DNA of 64,000 bases from Glycomyces artemisiae. GTDB taxonomy: Bacteria > Actinomycetota > Actinomycetes > Mycobacteriales > Micromonosporaceae. The notes beneath the pieces were generated by a model. That model was not told the DNA's origin, searched no databases, and saw only the letters and a program-made list of their open reading frames with translations. The stretch is taken from positions 620,001 through 684,000 of the forward strand of contig NZ_PVTJ01000001.1 of the NCBI RefSeq assembly GCF_003002955.1. The letters run 5' to 3'. The translations under genes were made by a program, and so were the position numbers. How positions within the stretch are numbered: position 1 is the stretch's first letter; each line of letters begins with the position of its first letter. Below are positions 36,593 to 45,078 of this stretch, piece after piece.

Positions 36593-37633
36593 GTGGACCT
36601 TGCTTCTATCCCGAGCCCGTCCGAGTCGGTCTGGCACCTCGGCCCCGTCCCCATCCGGGCCTACGCCCTCTGCCTCATCGCGGGCATCGTCGTCGCCTGC
36701 TGGATCGCCGAGGCGCGCATGCGCCGCCGCGGCGCCCCCGAGTGGGCCGTCCTCGACCTCGCCGTGTGGGCGGTGCCCTTCGGCATCGTCGGCGGCCGCC
36801 TCTACCACGTCTTCACCAGCCCCGACGCCTACTTCGGGCCCGAAGGCGACCCGTGGAAGATCCTCGCGGTCTGGGAGGGCGGCCTCGGCATCCCCGGCGC
36901 GATCCTCCTCGGCGGCGTCGGCGTGTGGCTCGGCTGCCGCCAGCTCAAGCTCCCGTTCACCATGGTCGCCGACGCCATCATCGTCGGCATCCCCGTCGCC
37001 CAGGCGATCGGCCGCCTCGGCAACTGGTTCAACCAGGAGCTGTACGGCAGGCCCCTCGACGCCTGGTGGGCCGTGCAGATCGACCTGGGCCACCGCGTCG
37101 ACGGGTACGAGAACTACTCGACGTTCCACCCCACGTTCCTCTACGAACTCCTCTGGAACCTCGGCGTGGCCCTCGTCGTGTGGCTCGCCGACCGCCGCTT
37201 CAAGTTCGGCGCCGGGCGCGCCGTCGCCCTCTACGTCGCCCTCTACGGCATCGGCCGCTTCTGGATCGAGGGCCTGCGCATCGACCCCGCCGAAGCCATG
37301 TTCGGGCTGCGCCTGAACCAGTGGATGAGCATCATCGTGGTCGTCGCCGCCGTCGCCTACCTGCTCATCGCCCGCGGCACCCGCCAGGTCTTCGTCTACG
37401 AAGGCGCCGAGCGCATCGCCGTCGCCTGGAACTCCGAGGCCGCGAAGGAGGCCGGGTACGTCGACGGCGCCCTCCCCAAGGGCGTCCTGCTCGCCCCGCC
37501 CGCCGGCGCCGACGACGCCGGGACCCCCGAATCCGACGAAACCGAGGACACTCGACCCGAGGAGGACGGCGTCGCCGACGAGCCGTCCGACGAACCCCAG
37601 GCCGAAGCGGGCAAGACCCGCGACGACGGCTGA
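36593..37633 (+). CDS. lgt: Prolipoprotein diacylglyceryl transferase
   Basis: 346-residue integral membrane enzyme adding diacylglycerol from phosphatidylglycerol to the lipobox cysteine of prolipoproteins such as GluB. Seven TM helices; the Lgt signature is intact (GRLGNWFNQELYG, R141) as are HPTFLYELLWN and the C-terminal GRFWIEGLR. I prefer the GTG at 36593 (MDLASIPSPS, the usual actinobacterial N-terminus) over the ATG at 36587, because the TAGGTT -10 is exactly 7 nt before it. The last 60 or so residues form an acidic Asp/Glu/Pro-rich cytosolic tail. Confidence 0.94.
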   Translation: MDLASIPSPSESVWHLGPVPIRAYALCLIAGIVVACWIAEARMRRRGAPEWAVLDLAVWAVPFGIVGGRLYHVFTSPDAYFGPEGDPWKILAVWEGGLGIPGAILLGGVGVWLGCRQLKLPFTMVADAIIVGIPVAQAIGRLGNWFNQELYGRPLDAWWAVQIDLGHRVDGYENYSTFHPTFLYELLWNLGVALVVWLADRRFKFGAGRAVALYVALYGIGRFWIEGLRIDPAEAMFGLRLNQWMSIIVVVAAVAYLLIARGTRQVFVYEGAERIAVAWNSEAAKEAGYVDGALPKGVLLAPPAGADDAGTPESDETEDTRPEEDGVADEPSDEPQAEAGKTRDDG

Positions 37634-37663
37634 CCGATACCGCTTCCCCCCGGGCAGGTCCAG

Positions 37664-38818
37664 ATGCACAACCGTAGAGCCGTAGTCGTCGGCGCCGGCG
37701 TCGCCGGGCTCGCCAGCGCGATCGTGCTGTCGAAGCTCGGCTGGCGGGTGGCGCTGCTGGAGCGGCGCGAGCGCCTCAAAGGCGACGACCTCGGGATGAT
37801 CCTGTGGGCCTCGGGCGTGCGCGCCCTGCGCGCGCTCGGGGTCGACGCGACCCTCGACGCCGCCGGGACCCCCGTGGACCGCTTCGAGATCCGCAACGAG
37901 GAGCGCCTGTCCTCGTCGTTCGCCGGGGCCATGCTCGGCGCCGACGACGGCACCCCGTCCGTCATGGTCCACAACGCGATGCTCTACGAGGCGCTCGTGT
38001 CGCGCCTCGGCGACTCCGTCGAGGTCCACCCCGCGGTCCAGGTCGACCGGATCGACATGGTCGACCCCGCCGCGGGGGACAAGGCCCGCCGCTGGGACGC
38101 CGACCTCGTCGTCGCCGCCGACGGCATCGACTCCCCGACCCGCCCCCTCATCGCCCCCGGGTCGCCCACAGTGGACGCCGGAGTGGTGGTCTTCCGCGGC
38201 ACCATCCCCGCCCACCGCGCCCCCGAGCGGGGCGCCGAGGCCGTCGAGATCTACGGCCCCGACCGCCGCCGCTTCGGCTACGGCGACCTCGGCCACGCCG
38301 GTGCCTGCTGGTGGGCCACGGTCCCCGGCGGGATGCGCCCGGAGTCCCCGCAGATCCAGCACGAGCTGATCAACCGCTGGTTCGCCGACTGGCCCCCGCC
38401 CGTCGGCAAGTACATCGCCGCCACCCGGCCCTCGGAGCTGACGCAGCAGTCCGTCCGCTACGTCTGGCCCGTGCCGTCCAGGCTCCACCAGAGCGCCGGG
38501 AACGGCGGCCTCGTCCTCATGGGCGACGCCGCGCACGGTGTCGCGCCCATCCTCGCCCAGGGCGGCAGCCTCGCCCTCGAAGACGCCGTGACCCTCGGCT
38601 GGGCGCTGCGCCGCACCCCCGAGTCGATCCCCGACGCGCTCGCCTCCTACGACCGGGCCCGCCTGCCGCGCATCAAGCGCGTCGCGCGGCTCTCGCGCCG
38701 GGTCCACACGATCGCCTCGGGCGGGCGCGGCGTCACCCGCGGGCTCCTGCGGGCCGTCCCCGACTCGTGGGTGCAGAGCCAGGCCGCGTCCCTCGCCGAC
38801 TGGCAGCCGCCCCGCTGA
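37664..38818 (+). CDS. FAD-dependent monooxygenase-like oxidoreductase
   Basis: 384 residues, group A flavoprotein monooxygenase type. FAD-binding GxGxxG in VVVGAGVAGLASAIVL, the DG motif AADGIDSPTR near residue 150 and the GD motif LMGDAAHGVAPILAQGGSLALEDA near 290. These enzymes hydroxylate aromatic or related substrates with NAD(P)H and O2. The substrate is unknown and there is no aromatic-degradation cluster around it. ATG at 37664 has only a weak upstream purine run (GGCAGG). The following GNAT gene has its own promoter. Confidence 0.85.
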   Translation: MHNRRAVVVGAGVAGLASAIVLSKLGWRVALLERRERLKGDDLGMILWASGVRALRALGVDATLDAAGTPVDRFEIRNEERLSSSFAGAMLGADDGTPSVMVHNAMLYEALVSRLGDSVEVHPAVQVDRIDMVDPAAGDKARRWDADLVVAADGIDSPTRPLIAPGSPTVDAGVVVFRGTIPAHRAPERGAEAVEIYGPDRRRFGYGDLGHAGACWWATVPGGMRPESPQIQHELINRWFADWPPPVGKYIAATRPSELTQQSVRYVWPVPSRLHQSAGNGGLVLMGDAAHGVAPILAQGGSLALEDAVTLGWALRRTPESIPDALASYDRARLPRIKRVARLSRRVHTIASGGRGVTRGLLRAVPDSWVQSQAASLADWQPPR

Positions 38819-38823
38819 CCCGA

Positions 38824-38829
38824 TAGGTT
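38824..38829 (+). promoter_or_regulatory. -10 hexamer TAGGTT of a leaderless GNAT gene
   Basis: TAGGTT then 7 nt then ATG at 38837. Upstream in-frame TTG and GTG codons would lie inside the promoter. Confidence 0.6.
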
Positions 38830-38836
38830 GGTGCCC

Positions 38837-39325
38837 ATGGAGATCCGCGACGCCCGCCCCGAGGACTGGCCCGCCGTGTGGGCCTTCGCCCGGCCCGTGA
38901 TCGAGTCCGGCGAGCACTTCGTGTGGGAGCCGGGCACCCCCGAGGACCGCCTGCGCGCCTACTGGATCGAGAAGGAGCCGCCCGCGAGCGCGCTCGTCGC
39001 CGAAGCGGACGGCCGCGTCGCCGGGATCGCCGAGATCCACCCGAACCAGCCCGGCCGCGGCGCGCACATCGCCAACGCGGGCTTCATGGTCGACCCGGCC
39101 GTGCGCGGCCGGGGCCTCGGCCGGGCCCTCGGCGAGGCCGCCCTGGCCCGCGCGAAGGCCGACGGGTTCGCCGCGATGCAGTTCAACGCCGTCGTCGCCA
39201 CGAACACCGCCGCCGTCGAGCTGTGGCACTCCCTGGGCTTCCGCACGCTCGCGCTGCTGCCCGCGACGTTCCGGCACCCGTCGAAGGGCCTGGTCGACAT
39301 GCACCTCATGTTCCGCGAGCTGTGA
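38837..39325 (+). CDS. GNAT-family N-acetyltransferase
   Basis: 162 residues. N-terminus MEIRDARPEDWPAVWAF, acetyl-CoA pyrophosphate loop VDPAVRGRGLGRALGEAAL (R/Q-x-x-G-x-G/A type) and C-terminal NTAAVELWHSLGF. Similar to phosphinothricin/Rim-like small-molecule acetyltransferases; the acceptor is unknown. Start chosen at the ATG with leaderless promoter spacing. Confidence 0.88.
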   Translation: MEIRDARPEDWPAVWAFARPVIESGEHFVWEPGTPEDRLRAYWIEKEPPASALVAEADGRVAGIAEIHPNQPGRGAHIANAGFMVDPAVRGRGLGRALGEAALARAKADGFAAMQFNAVVATNTAAVELWHSLGFRTLALLPATFRHPSKGLVDMHLMFREL

Positions 39326-39358
39326 CCTTCGCGGCCTCCGAGTAGCATCGCTCTCACC

Positions 39359-40321
39359 ATGAACGAACTGCGCGAGTCGATTCGCTCCCTGGGAATCGCC
39401 GACCCCGAGACCGCGGTCGCCGTCCACGCCCTCACCGGGGCCGACCCCGTCCTGCTCCAGTCCCCGGCGCCGCTCCCGCAGCGCTTCGAGCAGGTCGACG
39501 GCTGGCTCATGCAGGGCTTCCTCACGCCCGAGACCCCGCACTTCGCGGCCGTCGACGGCGCCCCCGCCGCCGCGCTCGGGGAGGCCCCCGACGAGGCCGA
39601 GGACGCCGTCCTCTCGCTCGTCGTGGTCCGCCCCCGCACCCTGTACGACCTGCGGACCGGCACCCGGCTGAGCGAGGCCGACCTGACCGCGCTCCTGCCG
39701 CGCCTCGAAGCGGCCGGGCTCATCGCGCCCGCCGCGAACCCCCTCGACCCGGACAATCCCTTCTGGATGTTCACGGACCGCTTGGCGCGCTTCCACTACG
39801 CGGTCCTGCGCCCGCACCTGGACCGGTGGCGCCGGGGCCGCATCGCGGAGCCGCTGTGGCGCCGCAACCGCGCCCGCTTCGACCGGTACGTCGGCCGCCC
39901 CGAGTTCCTCAACCTCACCCGGGAATGGGCCCGCGAGGCCACCGGCGCCGCGACGGCGACGCGCATCACCGTCCCCGACCCGCGGTTCCGCCAGATGCGG
40001 ACCCTGGAGCTCGCCACCTGGGACGAGAAGGGCGAGGCGCTCGCGCTCGGGACCGTCCGCTGGCGCTTCCGCATGGTCGAACGCCAGCTCAAGCGCCTGC
40101 GCTACGTCAAGCGGCTCCTCGGCGATCCGCCCGTGCACCTGTACTGCGTGGCCTCGCGCTTCGAGCCGGTCATCGCCGGGGACGCGGACCCGGGGCTGAG
40201 CGTCGTCACGTCCCCGGCGCTCCTCGCGACCGCCGGTGACGAGGTGTCCGAATCCAGCCATGACGGTGACTTACACCCCATTTCCCGGCTGGTGGGCGCG
40301 GAAACGCGGCGGGTAGGCTGA
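39359..40321 (+). CDS. DUF234-like protein lacking an ATPase domain
   Basis: 320 residues without signal or TM helices. The central part (about 135-195: NPFWMFTDRLARFHYAVLRP then W-R-R-x-R-x-R-F-D-x-Y-V-G) resembles the DUF234 domain found at the C-terminus of COG1672-type AAA ATPases. No Walker motifs precede it; the first 130 residues look like winged-helix sequence (LTALLPRLEAAGLI). The last part, with D-E-K-G-E and Y-C-V-A-S, could be the nuclease-like fold described for these proteins, but this is a weak reading. TAGCAT at 39343-39348, 10 nt before the ATG, is a possible -10. Confidence 0.55.
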   Translation: MNELRESIRSLGIADPETAVAVHALTGADPVLLQSPAPLPQRFEQVDGWLMQGFLTPETPHFAAVDGAPAAALGEAPDEAEDAVLSLVVVRPRTLYDLRTGTRLSEADLTALLPRLEAAGLIAPAANPLDPDNPFWMFTDRLARFHYAVLRPHLDRWRRGRIAEPLWRRNRARFDRYVGRPEFLNLTREWAREATGAATATRITVPDPRFRQMRTLELATWDEKGEALALGTVRWRFRMVERQLKRLRYVKRLLGDPPVHLYCVASRFEPVIAGDADPGLSVVTSPALLATAGDEVSESSHDGDLHPISRLVGAETRRVG

Positions 40322-40360
40322 AGCAATTCTTCCCCGTACCCGGAATCATGAGGAGTGACG

Positions 40361-41344
40361 ATGGCGGCAAGCGTGGACGCGGTAGTGGCGGGAGCCGGTG
40401 GGTTCATCGGCGGGCACCTGGTGGCGAGCCTCCTCGCCGAGGGCAAGACCGTCCGTGCCGTCGACGTGAAGCCCCTCGACGAGTGGTACCAGGTCCACGG
40501 CGAAGTCGAGAACCTCCAGCGCGACCTCGCCGACCTCGCGAACTGCCGCGAAGCCGTCGGCGACGGCGCCGCCGAGGTCTACAACCTCGCGTGCAACATG
40601 GGCGGCATGGGCTTCATCGAGAACAACAAGGCCCTGTGCATGCTCTCGGTCCTGCCCTCGACTCACATGCTCATGGCGTCCAAGGACGCCGAGGTCGGGC
40701 GCTTCTTCTACTCCTCCTCCGCGTGCGTGTACGCCGGGTACAAGCAGACCGAGGCGAACATCGCGCCCCTGAAGGAGGAGGACGCCTACCCCGCGGACGC
40801 CGAGGACGGCTACGGCTGGGAGAAGCTGTTCTCCGAGCGCATGTGCCGCCACTTCCGCGAGGACTTCGGCCTCCAGACCCGCATCGCCCGCTACCACAAC
40901 ATCTACGGCCCCGAGGGCACGTGGGACGGCGGCCGCGAGAAGGCCCCCGCCGCGACCTGCCGGAAGATCGCCGTCGCGGCGCTCACCGGGCAGAAGGAAG
41001 TGGAGATCTGGGGCGACGGCGAGCAGACCCGCTCGTTCACGTACATCGACGACTGCGTCCACGGCACGAAGATGTTCACCCGCGGCGACGTCACCGAGCC
41101 GCTCAACCTCGGCTCCTCCGAGCTGACCACGATCAACAACCTGTACTACCTGGTCGCCGACATCGCCGGGATCGACATCGAGCTCAAGCACATCGACGGC
41201 CCCCTGGGCGTGCGCGGCCGCAACTCGGACAACACGCTCATCCAGAAGTACTACGGCTGGGAGCCCTCGATCTCCCTGCGCGAGGGCATGGCGAAGACCT
41301 ACGCGTGGGTCTACGACCAGGTCAAGGCCAAGCTCGCCGCGTAA
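40361..41344 (+). CDS. GDP-mannose 3,5-epimerase-like NAD-dependent epimerase
   Basis: 327-residue extended short-chain dehydrogenase. NAD-binding GAGGFIGGHL; YxxxK pair Y151/K155 (DGYGWEKL). It resembles plant GDP-mannose 3,5-epimerase closely: the NMGGMGFI motif, SSACVY with C122, and GTWDGGREKAPAA with K194. In the plant enzyme the equivalent Cys and Lys are the acid/base pair for double epimerisation, so GDP-L-galactose or GDP-L-gulose may be the product. ATG at 40361 follows GAGGAG. The stop overlaps the ATG of a WecG/TagA glycosyltransferase (TAATG), so the sugar probably goes into a cell-surface glycan. Confidence 0.85.
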   Translation: MAASVDAVVAGAGGFIGGHLVASLLAEGKTVRAVDVKPLDEWYQVHGEVENLQRDLADLANCREAVGDGAAEVYNLACNMGGMGFIENNKALCMLSVLPSTHMLMASKDAEVGRFFYSSSACVYAGYKQTEANIAPLKEEDAYPADAEDGYGWEKLFSERMCRHFREDFGLQTRIARYHNIYGPEGTWDGGREKAPAATCRKIAVAALTGQKEVEIWGDGEQTRSFTYIDDCVHGTKMFTRGDVTEPLNLGSSELTTINNLYYLVADIAGIDIELKHIDGPLGVRGRNSDNTLIQKYYGWEPSISLREGMAKTYAWVYDQVKAKLAA

Positions 41345-42120
41345 TGGCAGCTGAGAAAGCACAGCCGAGGCTCCGCCGCGTCGACGTCCTCGGCGTCGGC
41401 GTCTCCACCGTCGACCAGGCCATGGCCCTCGACGAGGTCACCCGCTGGGTCGACGAGGGCGAGCGCCACTACGTGTGCGTCACCGGCGTCCACGGCGTCA
41501 TGGAGTCCCAGCGGGACCCCGAGCTCCTCGCCATCCACAACGCCTCCGGGCTGACCACGCCCGACGGCATGCCGATGGTGTGGGCCGGGCACAAGGCCGG
41601 GGCCGACTGGATGGACCGCGTCTACGGGCCCGACCTGATGCTCAACGTCCTCGCCCGCGCCGCCGAGCGCGGCTGGTCCTCGTTCCTCTACGGCGGCAAG
41701 GACGGCGTCCCCGAGCTCCTCGCCGAGAAGCTCGCCGAGCGCATCCCCGGCGTCAAGTTCGCCGGGATGTACTCGCCGCCGTTCCGCCCCCTCACCGAGG
41801 AGGAGGACGAGGCGATCGTGAAGCGCATCAACGACTCCGGCGCCCAGCTCGTGTGGGTGGGCCTGTCCACCCCGAAGCAGGAGCGCTGGATGGCCGCCCA
41901 CCGCGACCGCCTCAACGCCCCCGCCCTCTTCGGCGTCGGCGCCGCCTTCGACTTCCACGCCGGCCTCGTCCCGCAGGCCCCCCCGTGGATGCAGCGCAAC
42001 GGCCTCGAATGGTTCTACCGCCTCACTAAGGAACCGAAGCGCCTGTGGCGCAGGTACTTCCAGAACAACCCGGCCTACCTGCGCCAGATCCGCAAGCGCC
42101 CGCCGTTCCTGCGCGACTAG
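41344..42120 (+). CDS. WecG/TagA/CpsF-family glycosyltransferase
   Basis: 258 residues. Family motifs: VTRWVDEGERHYVCVTGVHGVM, LTTPDGMPMVWAGH with the catalytic Asp in the T-P-D-G loop, FLYGGKDGVPELLAEKL and VWVGLSTPKQERWMAAHRDRL near residue 170. Enzymes of this family add ManNAc(A) or related residues to undecaprenyl-linked acceptors in teichoic acid and enterobacterial common antigen synthesis. Coupled to the epimerase gene by a TAATG overlap. The C-terminal basic region KRLWRRYFQNN probably contacts the membrane. Confidence 0.88.
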   Translation: MAAEKAQPRLRRVDVLGVGVSTVDQAMALDEVTRWVDEGERHYVCVTGVHGVMESQRDPELLAIHNASGLTTPDGMPMVWAGHKAGADWMDRVYGPDLMLNVLARAAERGWSSFLYGGKDGVPELLAEKLAERIPGVKFAGMYSPPFRPLTEEEDEAIVKRINDSGAQLVWVGLSTPKQERWMAAHRDRLNAPALFGVGAAFDFHAGLVPQAPPWMQRNGLEWFYRLTKEPKRLWRRYFQNNPAYLRQIRKRPPFLRD

Positions 42121-42130
42121 ACGACACCTG

Positions 42131-42165
42131 ATCGCCGTCCGGCCCCGACAGGGCCGGGCGGCGAT
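42131..42165 (+). terminator. Terminator after the epimerase-glycosyltransferase pair
   Basis: 15-bp stem with one G-U pair and a 5-nt loop (atcgccgtccggccc / gggccgggcggcgat). Confidence 0.7.
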
Positions 42166-42296
42166 GCCGTCCAGCGACCATGTCGTACCCCCGTGCCAGG
42201 GTTTTGACCGGGGGCCCAGCGATGTCCGATTTGCCGGGACCCTCCGTTCACGTTTCTCACCCGCCTGCTCGCCTGACCCTCCCGCACGGTCGGCGC

Positions 42297-42302
42297 TAGG
42301 CT
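42297..42302 (+). promoter_or_regulatory. -10 hexamer TAGGCT of a leaderless methyltransferase gene
   Basis: TAGGCT then 7 nt then ATG at 42310. Confidence 0.6.
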
Positions 42303-42309
42303 GTGCCGC

Positions 42310-43071
42310 ATGGTCGACAACATGCCGAAAGAGAGCGCCAAGGCGCCCCGCCACCCCCGCATCGCCGTCGTGTGGTCCGTCCTGTCGGCCGAGATCGAGC
42401 GCTTCGCCGCCGGGACCGGCGCGACCATGCGCATCCTCGACGTCGGCGGCGGCTCCGGCGGCTTCGCCGTGCCCCTCGCCGAGCTCGGCCACGACGTCAC
42501 CGTCGTCGAGCCCAGCGCCAACGCCCTCGCCTCCCTCCGCCAGCGGGCCGCCGACGCGGGCGTCACCGACCGGCTCATCGCCGTCCAGGCCGACGCCGAC
42601 GAGCTCCCCGACGTCGCCGAGCCCGCCTCCGCCGACCTCGTCCTGTGCCACAACGTCCTGGAGATGGTCGACTACCCCGACACCGCGCTCGACGCCCTCG
42701 CGAAGGTCTGCGCCCCCGGCGGCGCCGTCTCCGTGCTCGTCGCCAACCGCATCGCCGCCGTCCTCGGCAAGGCCCTCTCCGGCCAGTTCGGGACCGCCCT
42801 CGACCTCCTCACCGACATCGACGGCGTCGCCGAGGGCCGCGACACCCTCAAGCGCCGCTTCGAGACCGCCACGCTCACCGCGCTCGTCGGCGGCTCCGGG
42901 CTCGTCACCGAGCAGGTCCACGGCGTCGGCGTCGTCGGCGACCTCGTCCAGGTCCCCGAGAACGCCACCGGCGAGGCCCTGCGCGAGTTCGAGCTCGCCA
43001 CCGCCGCCCGCGTCCCCTTCCGCGACATGGCCACCCGCATCCACCTGCTCGCCCGCAAGCCCATGCGCTGA
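42310..43071 (+). CDS. Class I SAM-dependent methyltransferase
   Basis: 253 residues. SAM-binding motif I RILDVGGGSGGFAVPLAELG at about residue 40, acidic VVEPSANAL, motif IV ADLVLCHNVLEMVD. Resembles SmtA/CmoA-like small methyltransferases. Acceptor unknown. Followed 98 nt later by a two-component system with its own promoter, so no functional link is implied. Confidence 0.85.
   Translation: MVDNMPKESAKAPRHPRIAVVWSVLSAEIERFAAGTGATMRILDVGGGSGGFAVPLAELGHDVTVVEPSANALASLRQRAADAGVTDRLIAVQADADELPDVAEPASADLVLCHNVLEMVDYPDTALDALAKVCAPGGAVSVLVANRIAAVLGKALSGQFGTALDLLTDIDGVAEGRDTLKRRFETATLTALVGGSGLVTEQVHGVGVVGDLVQVPENATGEALREFELATAARVPFRDMATRIHLLARKPMR
43057..43062 (+). other. End of methyltransferase coding region with no separate signal
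   Basis: The 98 bp after this gene hold no hairpin that I can see; the next recognisable element is the -10 hexamer of the histidine kinase gene at 43157. Confidence 0.3.
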
Positions 43072-43156
43072 CCGGAGCCGCCGGGCTCGGCGCCTACGCT
43101 CAGCGACGTAGAGGCGATTACGCCGCCGGGACCACGCCGCCGCGGCACCGGGACCG

Positions 43157-43162
43157 TAGCCT
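43157..43162 (+). promoter_or_regulatory. -10 hexamer TAGCCT of a leaderless histidine kinase gene
   Basis: TAGCCT then 7 nt then GTG at 43170. Confidence 0.6.
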
Positions 43163-43169
43163 TGAGCCT

Positions 43170-44312
43170 GTGACCACCACCAACGCGACCCGGCCCCGCC
43201 TCCCGGCCCCCGTCTTCGACATCGGCCTGGCGGTCCTCCTCGCGCTCCTCGCCTCCGGCGGAACCGTCGGCGCCAACGACGGCCACCGGCCCGAGCCCGT
43301 CGCGTTCGCGCTCATCTGGGCCATGGCCGCGTTCCTCGCGGTCCGCCGCCTCTCGCCCGAGGCCGCCCTCGCGGGCACCGTCGCGGGCCTCTCGGTCTAC
43401 CTGTACCTCGACCTGCCGCCCGGCCCGGTGTTCATGCTCCCGGCCGTCGCCGTGTTCTTCTACGCGTTCACCAGGTCAGTACGCGCCCTCGCCATCGCGC
43501 TCGGCGTCCTCTACGTCTACACGGTCGCCTTCCACCAGGCCGTCGAACCCGGCCGCAGCCTGTGGTTCATCGCCACCATCGCGCTCCTGTGGCTCGCGAT
43601 CCCTGCCGTCGGCGGCCGCATCGCCCGCGAGGCCCGCCGCGCCCGGGCCCGCGAGCGCGAGGCCGAACGCGAGCGCTACCGCGCCGACGAGCGCGTCGAG
43701 ATGGCCCGCGAGATCCACGACGTCGTCGGCCACTCCCTCGCCGTCGTCTCCATGAACGCCGGGGTCGCCCTCCACACCGCCGAGAAGCACGCGGGCACCC
43801 CCGAAGGCGTCGTCGAGAACCTCCGCGCCATCCGCGAGGCCTCCAACCTCGCCCTCCAGGACCTCCGCGCGACCCTCGCGCCCCTGCGCCGCGGCCAGGC
43901 CCCCGAACTGCGGCCCACCGGCGCGATCAGCGACATCGCCGCGCTCGTCGACGGCGTGCGCAAAGGCGGCCTGCCCGTCGAGTACCAGCTCACCGGCGAC
44001 CCCGCCGCCGTCCCCGTGAACGTCGCCGCCACCGCCTACCGCGTCGTCCAGGAGTCCCTCACCAACGTCATCCGCCACTCCGGCGCCACCAAGGCCGTCG
44101 TCCAGATCGCCTGCGACCCCGAGGCCCTGCGCGTCCACATCCTCGACGACGGCCGCGGCGGCCCCCTCCACCCCGACCGGATGGGCCAGGGCGTCACCGG
44201 CATGATGGAGCGCGTCCAGGCCGGCGGCGGCGCCTTCACCGCGGCGCCCCGGCCCGGCGGCGGCTTCGCCGTGAAAGCCCACATCCCTTACGACCGTAAG
44301 GAAGCGCGATGA
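43170..44312 (+). CDS. Sensor histidine kinase (NarL/DesK class)
   Basis: 380 residues. Four or five N-terminal TM helices (about 15-35, 44-60, 65-80, 86-110, 130-147) with almost no extracellular loops, so it probably senses within the membrane. A coiled coil (about 150-175) leads to the HisKA_3 dimerisation motif EMAREIHDVVGHSL with H183. The ATPase domain has ESLTNVIRHSG (N box) and LDDGRGG (G box). It phosphorylates the response regulator encoded next, whose ATG overlaps its TGA (ATGA). GTG start with leaderless promoter. Confidence 0.92.
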   Translation: MTTTNATRPRLPAPVFDIGLAVLLALLASGGTVGANDGHRPEPVAFALIWAMAAFLAVRRLSPEAALAGTVAGLSVYLYLDLPPGPVFMLPAVAVFFYAFTRSVRALAIALGVLYVYTVAFHQAVEPGRSLWFIATIALLWLAIPAVGGRIAREARRARAREREAERERYRADERVEMAREIHDVVGHSLAVVSMNAGVALHTAEKHAGTPEGVVENLRAIREASNLALQDLRATLAPLRRGQAPELRPTGAISDIAALVDGVRKGGLPVEYQLTGDPAAVPVNVAATAYRVVQESLTNVIRHSGATKAVVQIACDPEALRVHILDDGRGGPLHPDRMGQGVTGMMERVQAGGGAFTAAPRPGGGFAVKAHIPYDRKEAR

Positions 44313-44971
44313 TCGAACTCGTGATCGCCGACGACCAGAGCCTCATCAGGATGGCCCTGCGCAACCTCTACAAGGACGAGGACGACATCCACGTCGCCGC
44401 CGAGGCCGAGGACGGCCGCGAAGCCTGGGAGGTCATCCGCCGCATCAAGCCCGACGTCGCCCTCCTCGACATCCGCATGCCCGGCCTCGACGGCCTCGAA
44501 GTGCTGCGCCGCATCGGGAAGGACCCGTCGCTGTCCGGCACCCGCGTCGTCATGATCACGACCTTCGAGATCGACGAGTACATCTTCGAGGCCCTCGCGG
44601 GCGGCGCCGCCGGGTTCATCATGAAGGACGCCCCGCCCGAGGACCTCCTGCGCGCCGTGCGCCTCGCCGCCGCCGGGGACTCCCTCCTCAGCCCCGACGT
44701 CACCCGCAAGGTGATCGACGCCTACGCCGAGCGCGGCACCGGCGGCGCCCGCCCCCACCCCAACCTCGGCGACCTCACCGAACGCGAGCAGGAGATCCTC
44801 CGCTGGGTCGCCACCGGCCTGCCCAACGACGAGATCGGCGAGCGCCTGTTCATCAGCCCCGCCACCGTCCGCACCCACGTGGGCAAGCTCCTCGCGAAGC
44901 TCGGCGCCCGCGACCGCGCCGGCCTCGTCGCCATCGCCTACCGCTCGGGCCTCGACATCCCCGAGACCTAG
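44309..44971 (+). CDS. NarL/LuxR-family response regulator
   Basis: 220 residues. Receiver domain with D8/D9 acidic pocket, phospho-acceptor D54 (LLDIRMPG), T84/T85 and K106; linker, then LuxR-type DNA-binding helix-turn-helix at about 155-215 (LTEREQEILRWVATGLPNDEIGERLFISPATVRTHVGKLLAKL). Partner of the kinase encoded immediately upstream. Targets unknown; the nearby genes have their own promoters. Confidence 0.94.
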   Translation: MIELVIADDQSLIRMALRNLYKDEDDIHVAAEAEDGREAWEVIRRIKPDVALLDIRMPGLDGLEVLRRIGKDPSLSGTRVVMITTFEIDEYIFEALAGGAAGFIMKDAPPEDLLRAVRLAAAGDSLLSPDVTRKVIDAYAERGTGGARPHPNLGDLTEREQEILRWVATGLPNDEIGERLFISPATVRTHVGKLLAKLGARDRAGLVAIAYRSGLDIPET

Positions 44972-45066
44972 GGCCTGTCCTAGACGGTCCCCGCCCGTTC
45001 TCGTCCACTCGCGCCGCCATTCCGGTATACCGGACCCGCTTGTGGCCGAAACGACACGAAACCGGC

Positions 45067-45072
45067 TAGCCT
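45067..45072 (+). promoter_or_regulatory. -10 hexamer TAGCCT of a leaderless phosphodiesterase gene
   Basis: TAGCCT then 6 nt then ATG at 45079. Confidence 0.6.
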
Positions 45073-45078
45073 CTTGCC

